From the NCBI RefSeq assembly GCF_012844235.1, contig NZ_JABAGR010000001.1, positions 360,634 to 424,633 of the forward strand: a stretch of 64,000 nucleotides of DNA, written 5' to 3'. The DNA comes from Parafannyhessea umbonata (lineage in GTDB: Bacteria > Actinomycetota > Coriobacteriia > Coriobacteriales > Atopobiaceae). Under the pieces are notes generated by a model. It saw nothing but the letters and a program-made list of their open reading frames with translations, searched no databases and was not told the origin of the DNA. Position 1 is the stretch's first letter. The number at the start of each line of letters is the position of its first letter. The translations under genes and the position numbers were made by a program. Below, in pieces: positions 50,331 through 58,438 of the stretch.

Positions 50331-51953
50331 ATGGCAGATACCATGCGAGGCGTGTACACGAACCTGACCGAGATCAGGCGGAGCGTGTTTCGCGAGGTCG
50401 CAAAGATCTGCTACAAGCTCGACGCGCAGGGGGAGTCCACGGACGAGCTCGACAAGGAGTTCGACGAGCTTCCGTACAAGATCCTGCCGGGCGACGTCGC
50501 GACGTACAGGGAGAGCGTCTTCTTGGAGCGCGCCATCATCAGCGAGCGCATCAGGCTCGCGATGGGGCTTCCGCTCTCTAGCATGGACAAGCCGGAGCGC
50601 GTGAGCGAGGGGTTCGAGAAGGCAGCCAACAGCGACGAGGTGTTCTACGAGCCGCCGCTCATCAACGTGATCAAGTTTGCGTGCAACGCGTGCAAGGACA
50701 ACGTGTACGAGGTGACGAACGCGTGCCAGGGCTGCCTGGCGCACCCGTGCCGCGAGATCTGCCCGAAGAAGGCCATCAGCTTCAGGGACAAGAAGGCCTA
50801 CATAGACCAGGACGCGTGCGTGAAGTGCGGCATGTGCTACAAGACGTGCCCGTACCACGCGATCCACCACCACGTGCGCCCGTGCGCGGACGCGTGCGGC
50901 ATGCACGCGATCGGCTCTGACGAGCACGGTCGCGCGGACATCAACTACGACAAGTGCGTGAGCTGCGGCCAGTGCCTCATCAACTGCCCGTTTGGCGCCA
51001 TCGCGGACAAGAGCCAGATCGCGCAGGTCATCTGGTCCATCGCGCGCGGCGAGGAGGTCATCGCCGCCGTGGCGCCCGCGTTCGTGGGCCAGTTTGGCGG
51101 CAAGGGCAACGTGGGCAAGCTGCGCGAGGCGTTCAAGCTGCTGGGGTTCTCTGGCGTGGAGGAGGTCGCCCTGGGCGCGGACCTCTGCACCTGCCAGGAG
51201 GCGGACGACTTCCTGGACGAGGTGCCGGACAAGCTGCCGTTCATGGGAACCTCGTGCTGCCCGGCGTGGTCGGTCATGGCGAAGCGCGAGTTCCCGGAGC
51301 ACGCGGACTGCATCAGCATGGCGCTTACGCCCATGACGCTGACGGCGCGCATGATCCGCATGCAGCACCCCAACGCGAAGATCGTGTTCGTGGGGCCGTG
51401 CTCCGCGAAGAAGCTCGAGGCCATGCGCAAGAGCGTGAGGAGCGAGGTTGACTTCGTGCTCACGTTCGAGGAGATGGCGGGCATGATGGACGCAAAGGGC
51501 ATCGACTACCTGGCCCTCGAGGACGACAACAAGAGCGACTTCGACGTTGCGTCGACCGATGGCCGCAACTTCGCCGTGGCGGGTGGCGTCGCGACGGCCG
51601 TGGTGAACGCCATCCACCGCCGCTACCCGGACCGCGAGGTGAACGTGGTGAACGCGGAGGGCCTGGACGACTGCCGCAAGATGATGAAGGACGCCGTCAA
51701 GGGCAAGTACCCCGGCTACCTGATCGAGGGCATGGCCTGCCCGGGCGGCTGCGTGGCCGGTGCCGGCACGCTCGTGGCCATCAACAGGTCCGCGGCGGCG
51801 GTGAAGCGCTACGCAAAGCGCTCGCCGCACGTGAACGCGACGGAGAACTCGTACCGCATGCTCATCCCCGTACTGGAGAAGGGCTTCACGAAGCAGGACG
51901 AGGACCTCGAGGTGAGCGAGTCCATGGAGGCCACGAAGGGCACGGCGGAGTAG
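50331..51953 (+). CDS. Monomeric [FeFe] hydrogenase, probable group B
   Basis: This 540-residue protein has all H-cluster loops: L1 TSCCPAW (307-313), L2 GPCSAKK (355-361) and L3 GMACPGGC (467-474). Upstream are several ferredoxin-type sites: CNACKDN with following Cys (118-144), CVKCGMCYKTC (163-173) and CVSCGQCLINC (209-219). The GPC...AKK form of L2 and CVAGAG after L3 differ from classic group A enzymes and fit group B. It likely evolves or oxidises H2 using ferredoxin. No maturase genes (hydE, hydF, hydG) or NAD-linked partners are in the window. ATG 50331 is supported by GAGAGGGG; the frame is open further up without a site. Confidence 0.9.
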   Translation: MADTMRGVYTNLTEIRRSVFREVAKICYKLDAQGESTDELDKEFDELPYKILPGDVATYRESVFLERAIISERIRLAMGLPLSSMDKPERVSEGFEKAANSDEVFYEPPLINVIKFACNACKDNVYEVTNACQGCLAHPCREICPKKAISFRDKKAYIDQDACVKCGMCYKTCPYHAIHHHVRPCADACGMHAIGSDEHGRADINYDKCVSCGQCLINCPFGAIADKSQIAQVIWSIARGEEVIAAVAPAFVGQFGGKGNVGKLREAFKLLGFSGVEEVALGADLCTCQEADDFLDEVPDKLPFMGTSCCPAWSVMAKREFPEHADCISMALTPMTLTARMIRMQHPNAKIVFVGPCSAKKLEAMRKSVRSEVDFVLTFEEMAGMMDAKGIDYLALEDDNKSDFDVASTDGRNFAVAGGVATAVVNAIHRRYPDREVNVVNAEGLDDCRKMMKDAVKGKYPGYLIEGMACPGGCVAGAGTLVAINRSAAAVKRYAKRSPHVNATENSYRMLIPVLEKGFTKQDEDLEVSESMEATKGTAE

Positions 51954-51970
51954 GAGCTCCTACATGCGGG

Positions 51971-52000
51971 CGGGCCGGACGCGCCGATGCGCCCGGCCCG
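51971..52000. terminator. GC-rich hairpin after the hydrogenase gene
   Basis: CGGGCCGG (51971-51978) pairs with the CCGGCCCG segment ending at 52000. It lies 18 bp after the hydrogenase stop and has no U-run. Confidence 0.5.
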
Positions 52001-52020
52001 CATGCGCGTGGCACAAGGAC

Positions 52021-52050
52021 GGGGCGAGAAGAGCATGCTCTTCTCGCCCC
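52021..52050. repeat. 30-bp perfect palindrome made of two inverted dispersed motifs
   Basis: GGGGCGAGAAGAGCA at 52021-52035 is followed immediately by its exact reverse complement at 52036-52050. It is two head-to-head copies of the window-wide GGGCGAGAAG motif. It lies between the converging hydrogenase and 102-aa genes and could also act as a terminator stem. Confidence 0.95.
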
Positions 52051-52106
52051 GCGGCTTTGCCGTGTTCGAGTCTGTGCCTGGTGCGCCGCTCTGGCGCGCG
52101 CCGCCA

Positions 52107-52415
52107 CTACGGCTGCTTCACGCCTGGCGTGGACGCGTAGAACGTTGCGGAGGGGAAGACGTCCTTGATGGTGTGCCCGTTCACGAACGGGAGCGCCAGG
52201 AACTCGTCCACCGTGGGGACGAGGTCGCTGCAGTCGACGAAGTGGTTCTTGGAGTTGCGGATGCTGGTGTCCTGGGCGCGCCAGGCCTCGTAGTTGACGT
52301 CCGTGAGATAGTAGACGTCATTGCCGACCTTCATGTACACGGAGTGGTTCTTGTGCAGGTAGTCGGCAAGCTCGTCGTAATTTATCTCGAGTGCCTCGGC
52401 TGCTTTCTTACCCAT
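52107..52415 (-). CDS. Hypothetical protein (102 aa)
   Basis: ATG 52415 is preceded by AAAGGAC at seven bases; an alternative start at 52460 is weaker. The product is soluble, acidic to neutral and rich in Tyr, Asp and Asn (YLHKNHSVYMKVGNDVYYLTDVNYEAWR...HFVDCSDLVPTVDEFLALPF). It reads as a compact folded domain. No family recognised. It lies downstream of the HAD phosphatase on the same strand, separated by 190 bp with a strong hairpin. Confidence 0.65.
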   Translation of the reverse strand: MGKKAAEALEINYDELADYLHKNHSVYMKVGNDVYYLTDVNYEAWRAQDTSIRNSKNHFVDCSDLVPTVDEFLALPFVNGHTIKDVFPSATFYASTPGVKQP

Positions 52416-52512
52416 ATCGCGTCCTTTCTCTAAAAGGAACTGACCTTTGGATGCAAGCATCTTACCGCGACGCCCCCGCCGTTTGGCCGCGCGTCACAAA
52501 CCGTTAGGCAAG

Positions 52513-52550
52513 CGTTGCCCATCCCTACGCAGGCGTAAGGATGGGCAACG
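52513..52550 (-). terminator. Hairpin downstream of the HAD phosphatase gene
   Basis: CGTTGCCCATCC (52513-52524) pairs perfectly with GGATGGGCAACG (52539-52550). It lies between the phosphatase stop and the next minus-strand gene. There is no T-run, so termination would be imperfect; an mRNA-stabilising hairpin is an alternative. Confidence 0.6.
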
Positions 52551-52604
52551 TGGTGAAAACTTGGAATGGCGAGGGGGTATAAGGGGACAAACCGTGGCGG
52601 GGCG

Positions 52605-53255
52605 CTAGCCAAGCAGCGTGTCGGCAAGCTCCTCCGTGGAGTCCACGATGACCTTGGCGCCGGCGGCCCTCAGCGCGGCGGCGCTGCGGTAGCCCCAGGA
52701 CACGCAGACGCACGCGGTCTTCGCGTTTGCCGCGGTCTCGACGTCCACCTCGGAGTCACCCACGTACACGCACTCGTCCGGCGTCACGCCTAGCGCGGAC
52801 ATGACCTCGTTCACCGTGTCGGGTGCGGGCTTGCGCCTGACGCCGTCGCGCTCTCCCGCGACCGCGTTGAACATGCCGGGGAAGAACTCCGCCACGAGCT
52901 TCTGCACGGCGGCGTCCGGCTTGTTCGAGACTACGGCGCGGTACATGCCCGCCGCGGAAACCGCGTGCAGCATCTGCGTCACGCCCTCGTACGGCGCGGT
53001 CTTCTGGCAGAAGTTGCGGGAGTAGTGCGCCTTGAACGTTGCGAGCACCTGCTCGCCCACGTCCTCGGGGGTGCCCGTGGGGAGCGAGCGGTGCACGAGC
53101 TGCCGCACGCCGTTGCCCACGTTCGCGGTGGTCTCCGCTATGGTGACCTCCGGGAAGCCGTTGGTGCGGAGGGCGTAGTTTACGGAGGCGTGAAGATCCT
53201 CGATGGTGTTGAGGAGGGTCCCGTCCAGGTCGAAGATGGCTGCCTTATAGGTCAT
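52605..53255 (-). CDS. HAD-family phosphatase, phosphoglycolate phosphatase-like
   Basis: This 216-residue protein has all four HAD motifs: DLDGTLLNT (Asp nucleophile), SNKPD (Ser/Thr motif), KPAPD (Lys) and GDSEVD (Asp pair). A C1-type helical cap lies between motifs I and II. Relatives hydrolyse 2-phosphoglycolate, beta-phosphoglucomutase-type sugars or nucleotides; Gph is the closest by layout. ATG 53255 follows GAGGCAACC; a longer frame to 53399 is unsupported. Divergent from aspS across a 479-bp gap. Confidence 0.87.
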   Translation of the reverse strand: MTYKAAIFDLDGTLLNTIEDLHASVNYALRTNGFPEVTIAETTANVGNGVRQLVHRSLPTGTPEDVGEQVLATFKAHYSRNFCQKTAPYEGVTQMLHAVSAAGMYRAVVSNKPDAAVQKLVAEFFPGMFNAVAGERDGVRRKPAPDTVNEVMSALGVTPDECVYVGDSEVDVETAANAKTACVCVSWGYRSAAALRAAGAKVIVDSTEELADTLLG

Positions 53256-53734
53256 GGTTGCCTCGATTCTGAGCGGTCGGGGCGCCGGGGCGGCGCATTG
53301 GGGTGGCTGATGCATGGGTGCTCGGTAAGCGCCCAAGGTTTCCGACCGTCGCGGAAACGTTACCAGAGGAATCTGTCGGATGTATGATGGATCGCCCATA
53401 AGACAAAACGCTTACAGCATTAAGAAAACTTCTGCATAACGAGGAAACCGCTCTGAAACAGGCGTCTGTGCAGAGGCCCCGTCCTTCTCGCCCGGCGGCT
53501 CGCCGCGCCATGGGCGAGAAGGACGTACCGTCGCGGCTTGCGCGTCGTCCCGGCTTGGGGTCAGGTGCGTGTCGGATTCGTTTCGATGCGGGGGAGCTTT
53601 GCGTAGATGCAGCCGCGCCGCGCCGAACGCTGCTATCATGTACCCTCGCGCATGCCGGCGCCGTCTACGCCGGCTTGCCGTCATCTGCAAGTCCGTCCGG
53701 CACGGCACGGGGCGGAAGAGACGAGAGGAACAAG
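53256..53734. other. Intergenic region between the HAD phosphatase and aspS
   Basis: This 479-bp gap contains a GTTTCCG/CGGAAAC hairpin (53338-53358) and an inverted pair of the dispersed motif (53481-53524). A TATCAT -10-like element lies at about 53633-53638, probably for aspS, and a short GCCGGC...GCCGGC stem sits in the aspS leader. No -35 of quality was found, and no coding potential beyond open frames continuous with aspS. Confidence 0.5.
53481..53524. repeat. Inverted pair of the GGGCGAGAAGGAC motif with an 18-bp loop
   Basis: GTCCTTCTCGCCC (53481-53493) and GGGCGAGAAGGAC (53512-53524) form a 13-bp perfect inverted repeat. It lies about 210 bp upstream of aspS. Confidence 0.95.
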
Positions 53735-55501
53735 ATGCCATTTAGCATGCACACCCACACCTGCGGAGAGCTGCGAAAGAGCGACATCGGCGCCGAGGTC
53801 ACCCTGACCGGCTGGGTCTGGCACCGTCGTGACCACGGCGGGCTCATCTTCGTGGACCTGCGCGACCGCGAGGGATCGACCCAGCTTGAGTTCGACCCCG
53901 AGGTCTGCGACGAGAAGGCGTTCCACACCGCCGAGACCATCCGCTCCGAGTGGCCCATCAAGGTGACCGGAACCGTGCGCCCGCGCCCGGAGGGCGAGGC
54001 GAACGAGAAGCTCGCGACCGGCGAGATAGAGGTCTACGTCACGGACATCGAGGTGCTGAACACCTCGAAGACCCCCGCGTTCCAGATCGAGGACCACGTG
54101 GACACCGCCGAGGACGTCCGCCTGCGCTACCGCTACCTCGACCTGCGCCGCCCGAAGATGGCCTCCAACCTCAGGCTGCGCTCCGACTTCACCTTCGCGC
54201 TTCGCGAGGCGTTCCACAACCGCGAGTTCCTTGAGGTCGAGACCCCGTCGCTCTTCAAGAGCACGCCGGAGGGCGCCCGCGACTTCCTGGTTCCCAGCCG
54301 CATGCAGCCCGGCCACTTCTATGCGCTGCCGCAGTCCCCGCAGCTTCTGAAGGAGCTCCTGATGGTGGGCGGCGTGGAGCGCTACTACCAGGTGGCGAAG
54401 TGCTTCCGCGACGAGGACCTGCGCAAGGACCGCCAGCCCGAGTTCACGCAGGTGGACGTCGAGATGAGCTTCGTGACCCAGGACGACGTGATGGGCGCGC
54501 TGGAGCAGACCCTCGCGGACGCGTTTGGCCGCATGGGCGTGAAGATGGAGCTGCCGCTGCGCCGCATCGAGTACTGGGACGCCATGGACACCTATGGCAT
54601 CGACAAGCCCGACACCCGCTTCGGCATGACCCTGCACGACGTCACGTCCATCTTCGGCGACTCCAAGTTCAAGCTCTTCTCGGGCGCCGCGAACACGGAG
54701 GGGCAGTACGTCAAGGCCATCAACGCGAAGGGCGCCGGCAAGTGGCCCCGCGCGCAGATCGACAAGCTCGCGAAGGTCGCGGCGGAGTTCGGCGCGAAGG
54801 GCCTCGCCTACATCGCCTTCCGCGAGGACGGTTCCGTCACGAGCCCGATCGTCAAGTTCTTCTCGGACGACGAGATGGCCAACCTGCGTGCCGAGATGGA
54901 CGTGGAGCCCGGCGACCTCGTGATGTTTGCCGTGGGCGCCCGTCTTGAGGCCGACACCATCCTCGGCGGCATGCGCAACCACATGGCCGACGCGCTCGAC
55001 GTGCCGCGCGAGGGCCACGACTTCCTGTGGGTCGTCAACTTCCCGCTGTTCCACTGGGACGAGGACCGCAAGTGCCTCGACTCCGAGCACCAGCCGTTCA
55101 CCCAGCCCAACGAGGACGAGCTCGACCTGCTCGACAGCGACCCGCTGGCCATGGGCTCCCACACCTACGACTTCGTGATGGACGGCTACGAGGCCGGCGG
55201 TGGCGGCATGCGCATCCACAACGCCGAGCTGCAGGAGAAGATCCTGGAGAAGCTGGGCTTCACCCCGGAGCGCGCGCAGGCGCAGTTTGGCTTCCTGATG
55301 GAGGCGCTCAAGTTTGGCGCGCCCCCCATGGGCGGCTTTGCGCTTGGCCTCGACCGCGTGTGCATGCTCCTGGCCGGTGCGGACAACATCCGCGAGGTCA
55401 TGGCGTTCCCCAAGACGGCAAGCGGCTCCGACCTCATGAGCGCCGCGCCGTCGGAGGTCTCCGGCAAGCAGCTGAAGGAGGTCTCGCTCAGGCTACTGTA
55501 G
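53735..55501 (+). CDS. aspS: Aspartyl-tRNA synthetase, probably non-discriminating
   Basis: This 588-residue bacterial-type class II enzyme has an N-terminal anticodon OB-fold, motif 1 and 2 regions (FLEVETPSLFKSTPEGARDF; CFRDEDLRKDRQPEFTQVD), the bacterial GAD insert (about 285-410) and motif 3 (GGFALGLDRV). In the OB-fold the sequence is RRDHGG with His34, and PEG with Gly87. Discriminating enzymes such as E. coli have Leu and Lys at these places, and Pseudomonas-type non-discriminating ones have His and Gly. I infer that it also makes Asp-tRNA-Asn for GatCAB amidation. ATG 53735 follows AGAGGAA. Confidence 0.93.
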   Translation: MPFSMHTHTCGELRKSDIGAEVTLTGWVWHRRDHGGLIFVDLRDREGSTQLEFDPEVCDEKAFHTAETIRSEWPIKVTGTVRPRPEGEANEKLATGEIEVYVTDIEVLNTSKTPAFQIEDHVDTAEDVRLRYRYLDLRRPKMASNLRLRSDFTFALREAFHNREFLEVETPSLFKSTPEGARDFLVPSRMQPGHFYALPQSPQLLKELLMVGGVERYYQVAKCFRDEDLRKDRQPEFTQVDVEMSFVTQDDVMGALEQTLADAFGRMGVKMELPLRRIEYWDAMDTYGIDKPDTRFGMTLHDVTSIFGDSKFKLFSGAANTEGQYVKAINAKGAGKWPRAQIDKLAKVAAEFGAKGLAYIAFREDGSVTSPIVKFFSDDEMANLRAEMDVEPGDLVMFAVGARLEADTILGGMRNHMADALDVPREGHDFLWVVNFPLFHWDEDRKCLDSEHQPFTQPNEDELDLLDSDPLAMGSHTYDFVMDGYEAGGGGMRIHNAELQEKILEKLGFTPERAQAQFGFLMEALKFGAPPMGGFALGLDRVCMLLAGADNIREVMAFPKTASGSDLMSAAPSEVSGKQLKEVSLRLL

Positions 55502-55564
55502 CCCGTACGCCACGTTCGGTCGCCACGGCAGATTCCGCGACGACAGGCTAAAACCATGCGAGAA

Positions 55565-55602
55565 GAGCCCGGCAGACGGCGTTGGTACCGTCTGCCGGGC
55601 TC
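55565..55602. terminator. Bidirectional terminator after aspS
   Basis: GAGCCCGGCAGACGG (55565-55579) pairs perfectly with CCGTCTGCCGGGCTC (55588-55602), between aspS and the converging ABC exporter gene. Confidence 0.85.
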
Positions 55603-55618
55603 GTGTCGTTGGCTGTCG

Positions 55619-57370
55619 CTACGCGCTCACGGTGTAGAGTGCATGGAAGTATCCGCCGGGAATGGATACGAGCTCGTCAAACGTTCCCTGTTCGCAAACG
55701 CGACCGTCGCGCAGCACCACGATGCCGTCAAACAGGCGCAACAGGCCTGCGTCCAGGCGGTGCGTCACCATGATGCGCGTGGTTCCGGCGAGCGCCGCCA
55801 CCGAGCGCGTGATCTGGTCTGCGGTCCGCTGGTCCAAGGCCGAGGTGGCCTCGTCGAGGAGAAGGACCCCCGACCCGTGCAGCAGGCTCCGCGCGATGCA
55901 CACGTGCTGTCGCTCACCGCCAGAAAGATTGGATCCTCCCTCTCCGCAGGGGTAGTCCATGCCGTGCGTAGCAACGAACTCGCCAAGGCCGGCGCGACGG
56001 ACGGCAGAGTCCAGTTTGGCGTCGTCGACGTCGGCGAACATGGTGACGTTCTCGCGGAGCGTCGCGTCAAAGAGGAACGTGTCCTGCCGCACCAGCGAGA
56101 CCGTGGCGTACAGCGACTCTAGGCTTGCGTCGTGCAGCTCGCACCCGTCGAGGTCGATTTGGCCACCGTATTGAGGATGCGCTCCCATAAGCAGCGAGAG
56201 GAGCGTGGACTTGCCGCTGCCGGAGGCGCCCACCACGGCGTAGCACCCACCTGCGGCGAACTCCGCATTCAAGCCCGAAAGCACGGGGCGGTCCTTCTCG
56301 TATCCAAAGCTCACGTTTGAGAGCGCGATGCCCCGCTCGAGCTTTGCCGGCAGTGCGACGCCGCCCGTCCTCTCGCGGTTCTCGCTGAGCATTCCGGCGA
56401 GCTTTTCCACCAGTCCCCTTGACGCCCGGCGTGCGGCAAAAATGGACGGCAGGTCTTGTATGGGTTGGGCAACGCTGTTCATGAGCTGCGTGGCCATGAG
56501 GATGCCGCCAACCGTCATCCTGCTGCCCGGGAGGGCGAGCGCCAGCCACGCACCAAAGAACATGACGGAAAGTTGAGAGACGCCCTGTGCCGTCACGGCA
56601 AGCGCGCGAATGCCCAGCTCCGTGCGTCGGCGGAGGCGCTTGTCGGCTTCAAGCGCGGCGTTTGCCGCCTCGAAGCGACTGTATGCCGCATACTCTGCGC
56701 GGAAGCTCTTTATGAGGGGAAAGCCGCGGACAAGGTCGTGCGCCGTGCTCATGAAGTGCCCCGTCGCGTCGGAGACCATGCGCTGTCGCTGGGCGAGTCT
56801 TCTACCGGAAGCAAGGCCAATCACAAGCGGTACCAGCGCAGATGTGATAGCCACGACGCCAAGGGGCACGCTTTGCGCCAGAAGCATGGCGACGGAGCCC
56901 ACCAGTGACACAACCTCGGTGACCATCGTGAAGATCTTCTCGAGGTAAGTCACCTCAATGGTGTTCACGTCGTTTGTGAGCACGGATTCGTACCGGCTCG
57001 ATCCACCGCCGTCAAAGGAGCCGATGTCCTTTCGTAGCAGTCGGTCGAAGACGGCACGCCGGTAGTCGCTCGTCGCGCGACGAAGAAACGCCGGCAGCGT
57101 CACGCGCAGTGCCAACTCGATCGCGAGCTCCGCTGCCAGCAGCAATGAGACCACCTTCCCCGTCCGGACGAGAAGGACGAGGGACCTTGCGGCAACGGCA
57201 TCGAACGCCTGCTTGAGGACATATGCAAAGGCGAGCGTGAGAACGGCCTGCGCGAGGTGCAAAGCCGCGTTTGTTGAGAAAAGCAGCCATTTCCCTCGAA
57301 ACATGCTTGCCCACAGCCCCCGTGCGAGGTCCTTCTCGCCCTGTGATGCGGTCGTGCCCTGCGCTTCCAT
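55619..57370 (-). CDS. ABC exporter half-transporter (TM domain plus ATPase)
   Basis: This 583-residue type-1 exporter has about six membrane helices (30-300) and a C-terminal ATPase with Walker A GASGSGKST, signature LSGGERQ, Walker B LLLDEATSALD and H-loop MVTHRLD. Such proteins export drugs, peptides or lipids as dimers. It is commonly one of a tandem pair; here it is alone, so it would homodimerise or pair with a partner elsewhere. ATG 57370 follows GGAGGG; the frame to 57451 lacks a site. It is divergent from an AraC gene that is the likely regulator. Base composition looks less GC-rich than the surroundings. Confidence 0.9.
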   Translation of the reverse strand: MEAQGTTASQGEKDLARGLWASMFRGKWLLFSTNAALHLAQAVLTLAFAYVLKQAFDAVAARSLVLLVRTGKVVSLLLAAELAIELALRVTLPAFLRRATSDYRRAVFDRLLRKDIGSFDGGGSSRYESVLTNDVNTIEVTYLEKIFTMVTEVVSLVGSVAMLLAQSVPLGVVAITSALVPLVIGLASGRRLAQRQRMVSDATGHFMSTAHDLVRGFPLIKSFRAEYAAYSRFEAANAALEADKRLRRRTELGIRALAVTAQGVSQLSVMFFGAWLALALPGSRMTVGGILMATQLMNSVAQPIQDLPSIFAARRASRGLVEKLAGMLSENRERTGGVALPAKLERGIALSNVSFGYEKDRPVLSGLNAEFAAGGCYAVVGASGSGKSTLLSLLMGAHPQYGGQIDLDGCELHDASLESLYATVSLVRQDTFLFDATLRENVTMFADVDDAKLDSAVRRAGLGEFVATHGMDYPCGEGGSNLSGGERQHVCIARSLLHGSGVLLLDEATSALDQRTADQITRSVAALAGTTRIMVTHRLDAGLLRLFDGIVVLRDGRVCEQGTFDELVSIPGGYFHALYTVSA

Positions 57371-57424
57371 ATGTGCCCTCCGATTTTGGCTCCTGAGAAT
57401 ATGTTGTACGCTGCCTGCAGATGT

Positions 57425-57479
57425 CATTCGACAGATGTTCATGCAACCCATCGATATCCAAGCTAAAACTTGTCGAATG
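57425..57479. promoter_or_regulatory. Inverted repeat between ABC exporter and AraC regulator
   Basis: CATTCGACA (57425-57433) and TGTCGAATG (57471-57479) are perfect 9-bp inverted copies, 46 bp start to start, in AT-rich DNA between the divergent genes. The layout suits an AraC-type dimer or a DNA loop controlling both promoters. Confidence 0.55.
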
Positions 57480-57601
57480 CCGGAACGTTGCTATGTCCTG
57501 ACATCCAAAAGCACGACGCCACATACCAGAGAAATTGGCGTACCATGTGGCTGCCAGTGATTATCGGTATCGCCACGTGGCGCGCCATCATGGGAGGGCT
57601 C

Positions 57602-58438
57602 GTGAACGAAGAGAGGCTTAAGCGTGCACTCGACGTCCTGGTTGCCGAGCCGTCGAAGCGCCCAGGGGCGGGGTCGGGTACGATCCTTGTGGCGTATCGG
57701 ATGCGAGATAGGCCAACGCTTCCCAGCTTGACGCCGTGTCACGTTCTCATGACGGCCTACGATGCCGAGCATCCGATGCGCCTGCTTATCGGCCACAGTC
57801 CCAAGCCAGACGACATTATGGTCTACGCCTTCCTGGGCAGACGACGGTTGGACCGCGTGCTCATGGCAATGGCACCATCCTCGTCGAGCTTCTTCCATGT
57901 GCTGGCAGACAACCTGTGCCAAGACCAGCCGGATACGGGGGAGGTTACCGAGGCAGGCCAGGTCGATCCGGAAATGCTGCAGGACATTTTCTCGCTCATG
58001 GTGGTTGCCTATGCGGAGCGCAGGGGCGAGTGGGAGCTTGTCATAGACGGCTTGGCCTCGTCTTTTATTGCGCTGGCAAGTCCTGCGATTCACGACGGGC
58101 CGGGCAGGCGAGGTCCCGACGAGCTTGTGGCATTGCTTCTTACGGAGATAGCCGCGCACCCCGAGAGCGTGACGCTCCACGGACTTGCCGAGCGATTCTC
58201 GTACAATCCCACCTACCTCTCGGGATTGCTGCACGAGCAGTGTGGGCAGACCTTCTCCCAGCTCGTTCGCGAGCAGCGCATGCTTCGTGCCCGCCAGCTT
58301 CTCAGGGATACGGAGCTTTCCGTGGCGACAATTGCCTCCATGGTGGGGTATGCGGGTACCAGCAACTTCCATAGGCTGTTCCGAGAGCGATTTGGCGAGT
58401 CACCCGCACAGGTGCGGGCCAGGCGTGAGGGACTCTGA
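57602..58438 (+). CDS. AraC-family transcriptional regulator
   Basis: This roughly 278-residue regulator has a C-terminal double HTH of the AraC/XylS type (VTLHGLAERFSYNPTYLSGLLHEQCGQTFSQLVREQRM...LSVATIASMVGYAGTSNFHRLFRERFGESPAQVR). The N-terminal ~165 residues are a ligand-sensing domain without a recognised cupin signature. GTG 57602 has GGGAGGG five bases upstream; ATG 57545 or 57590 would extend it but lack sites. Divergent from the ABC exporter, it most likely controls that gene in response to the exported compound. Confidence 0.87.
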   Translation: MNEERLKRALDVLVAEPSKRPGAGSGTILVAYRMRDRPTLPSLTPCHVLMTAYDAEHPMRLLIGHSPKPDDIMVYAFLGRRRLDRVLMAMAPSSSSFFHVLADNLCQDQPDTGEVTEAGQVDPEMLQDIFSLMVVAYAERRGEWELVIDGLASSFIALASPAIHDGPGRRGPDELVALLLTEIAAHPESVTLHGLAERFSYNPTYLSGLLHEQCGQTFSQLVREQRMLRARQLLRDTELSVATIASMVGYAGTSNFHRLFRERFGESPAQVRARREGL

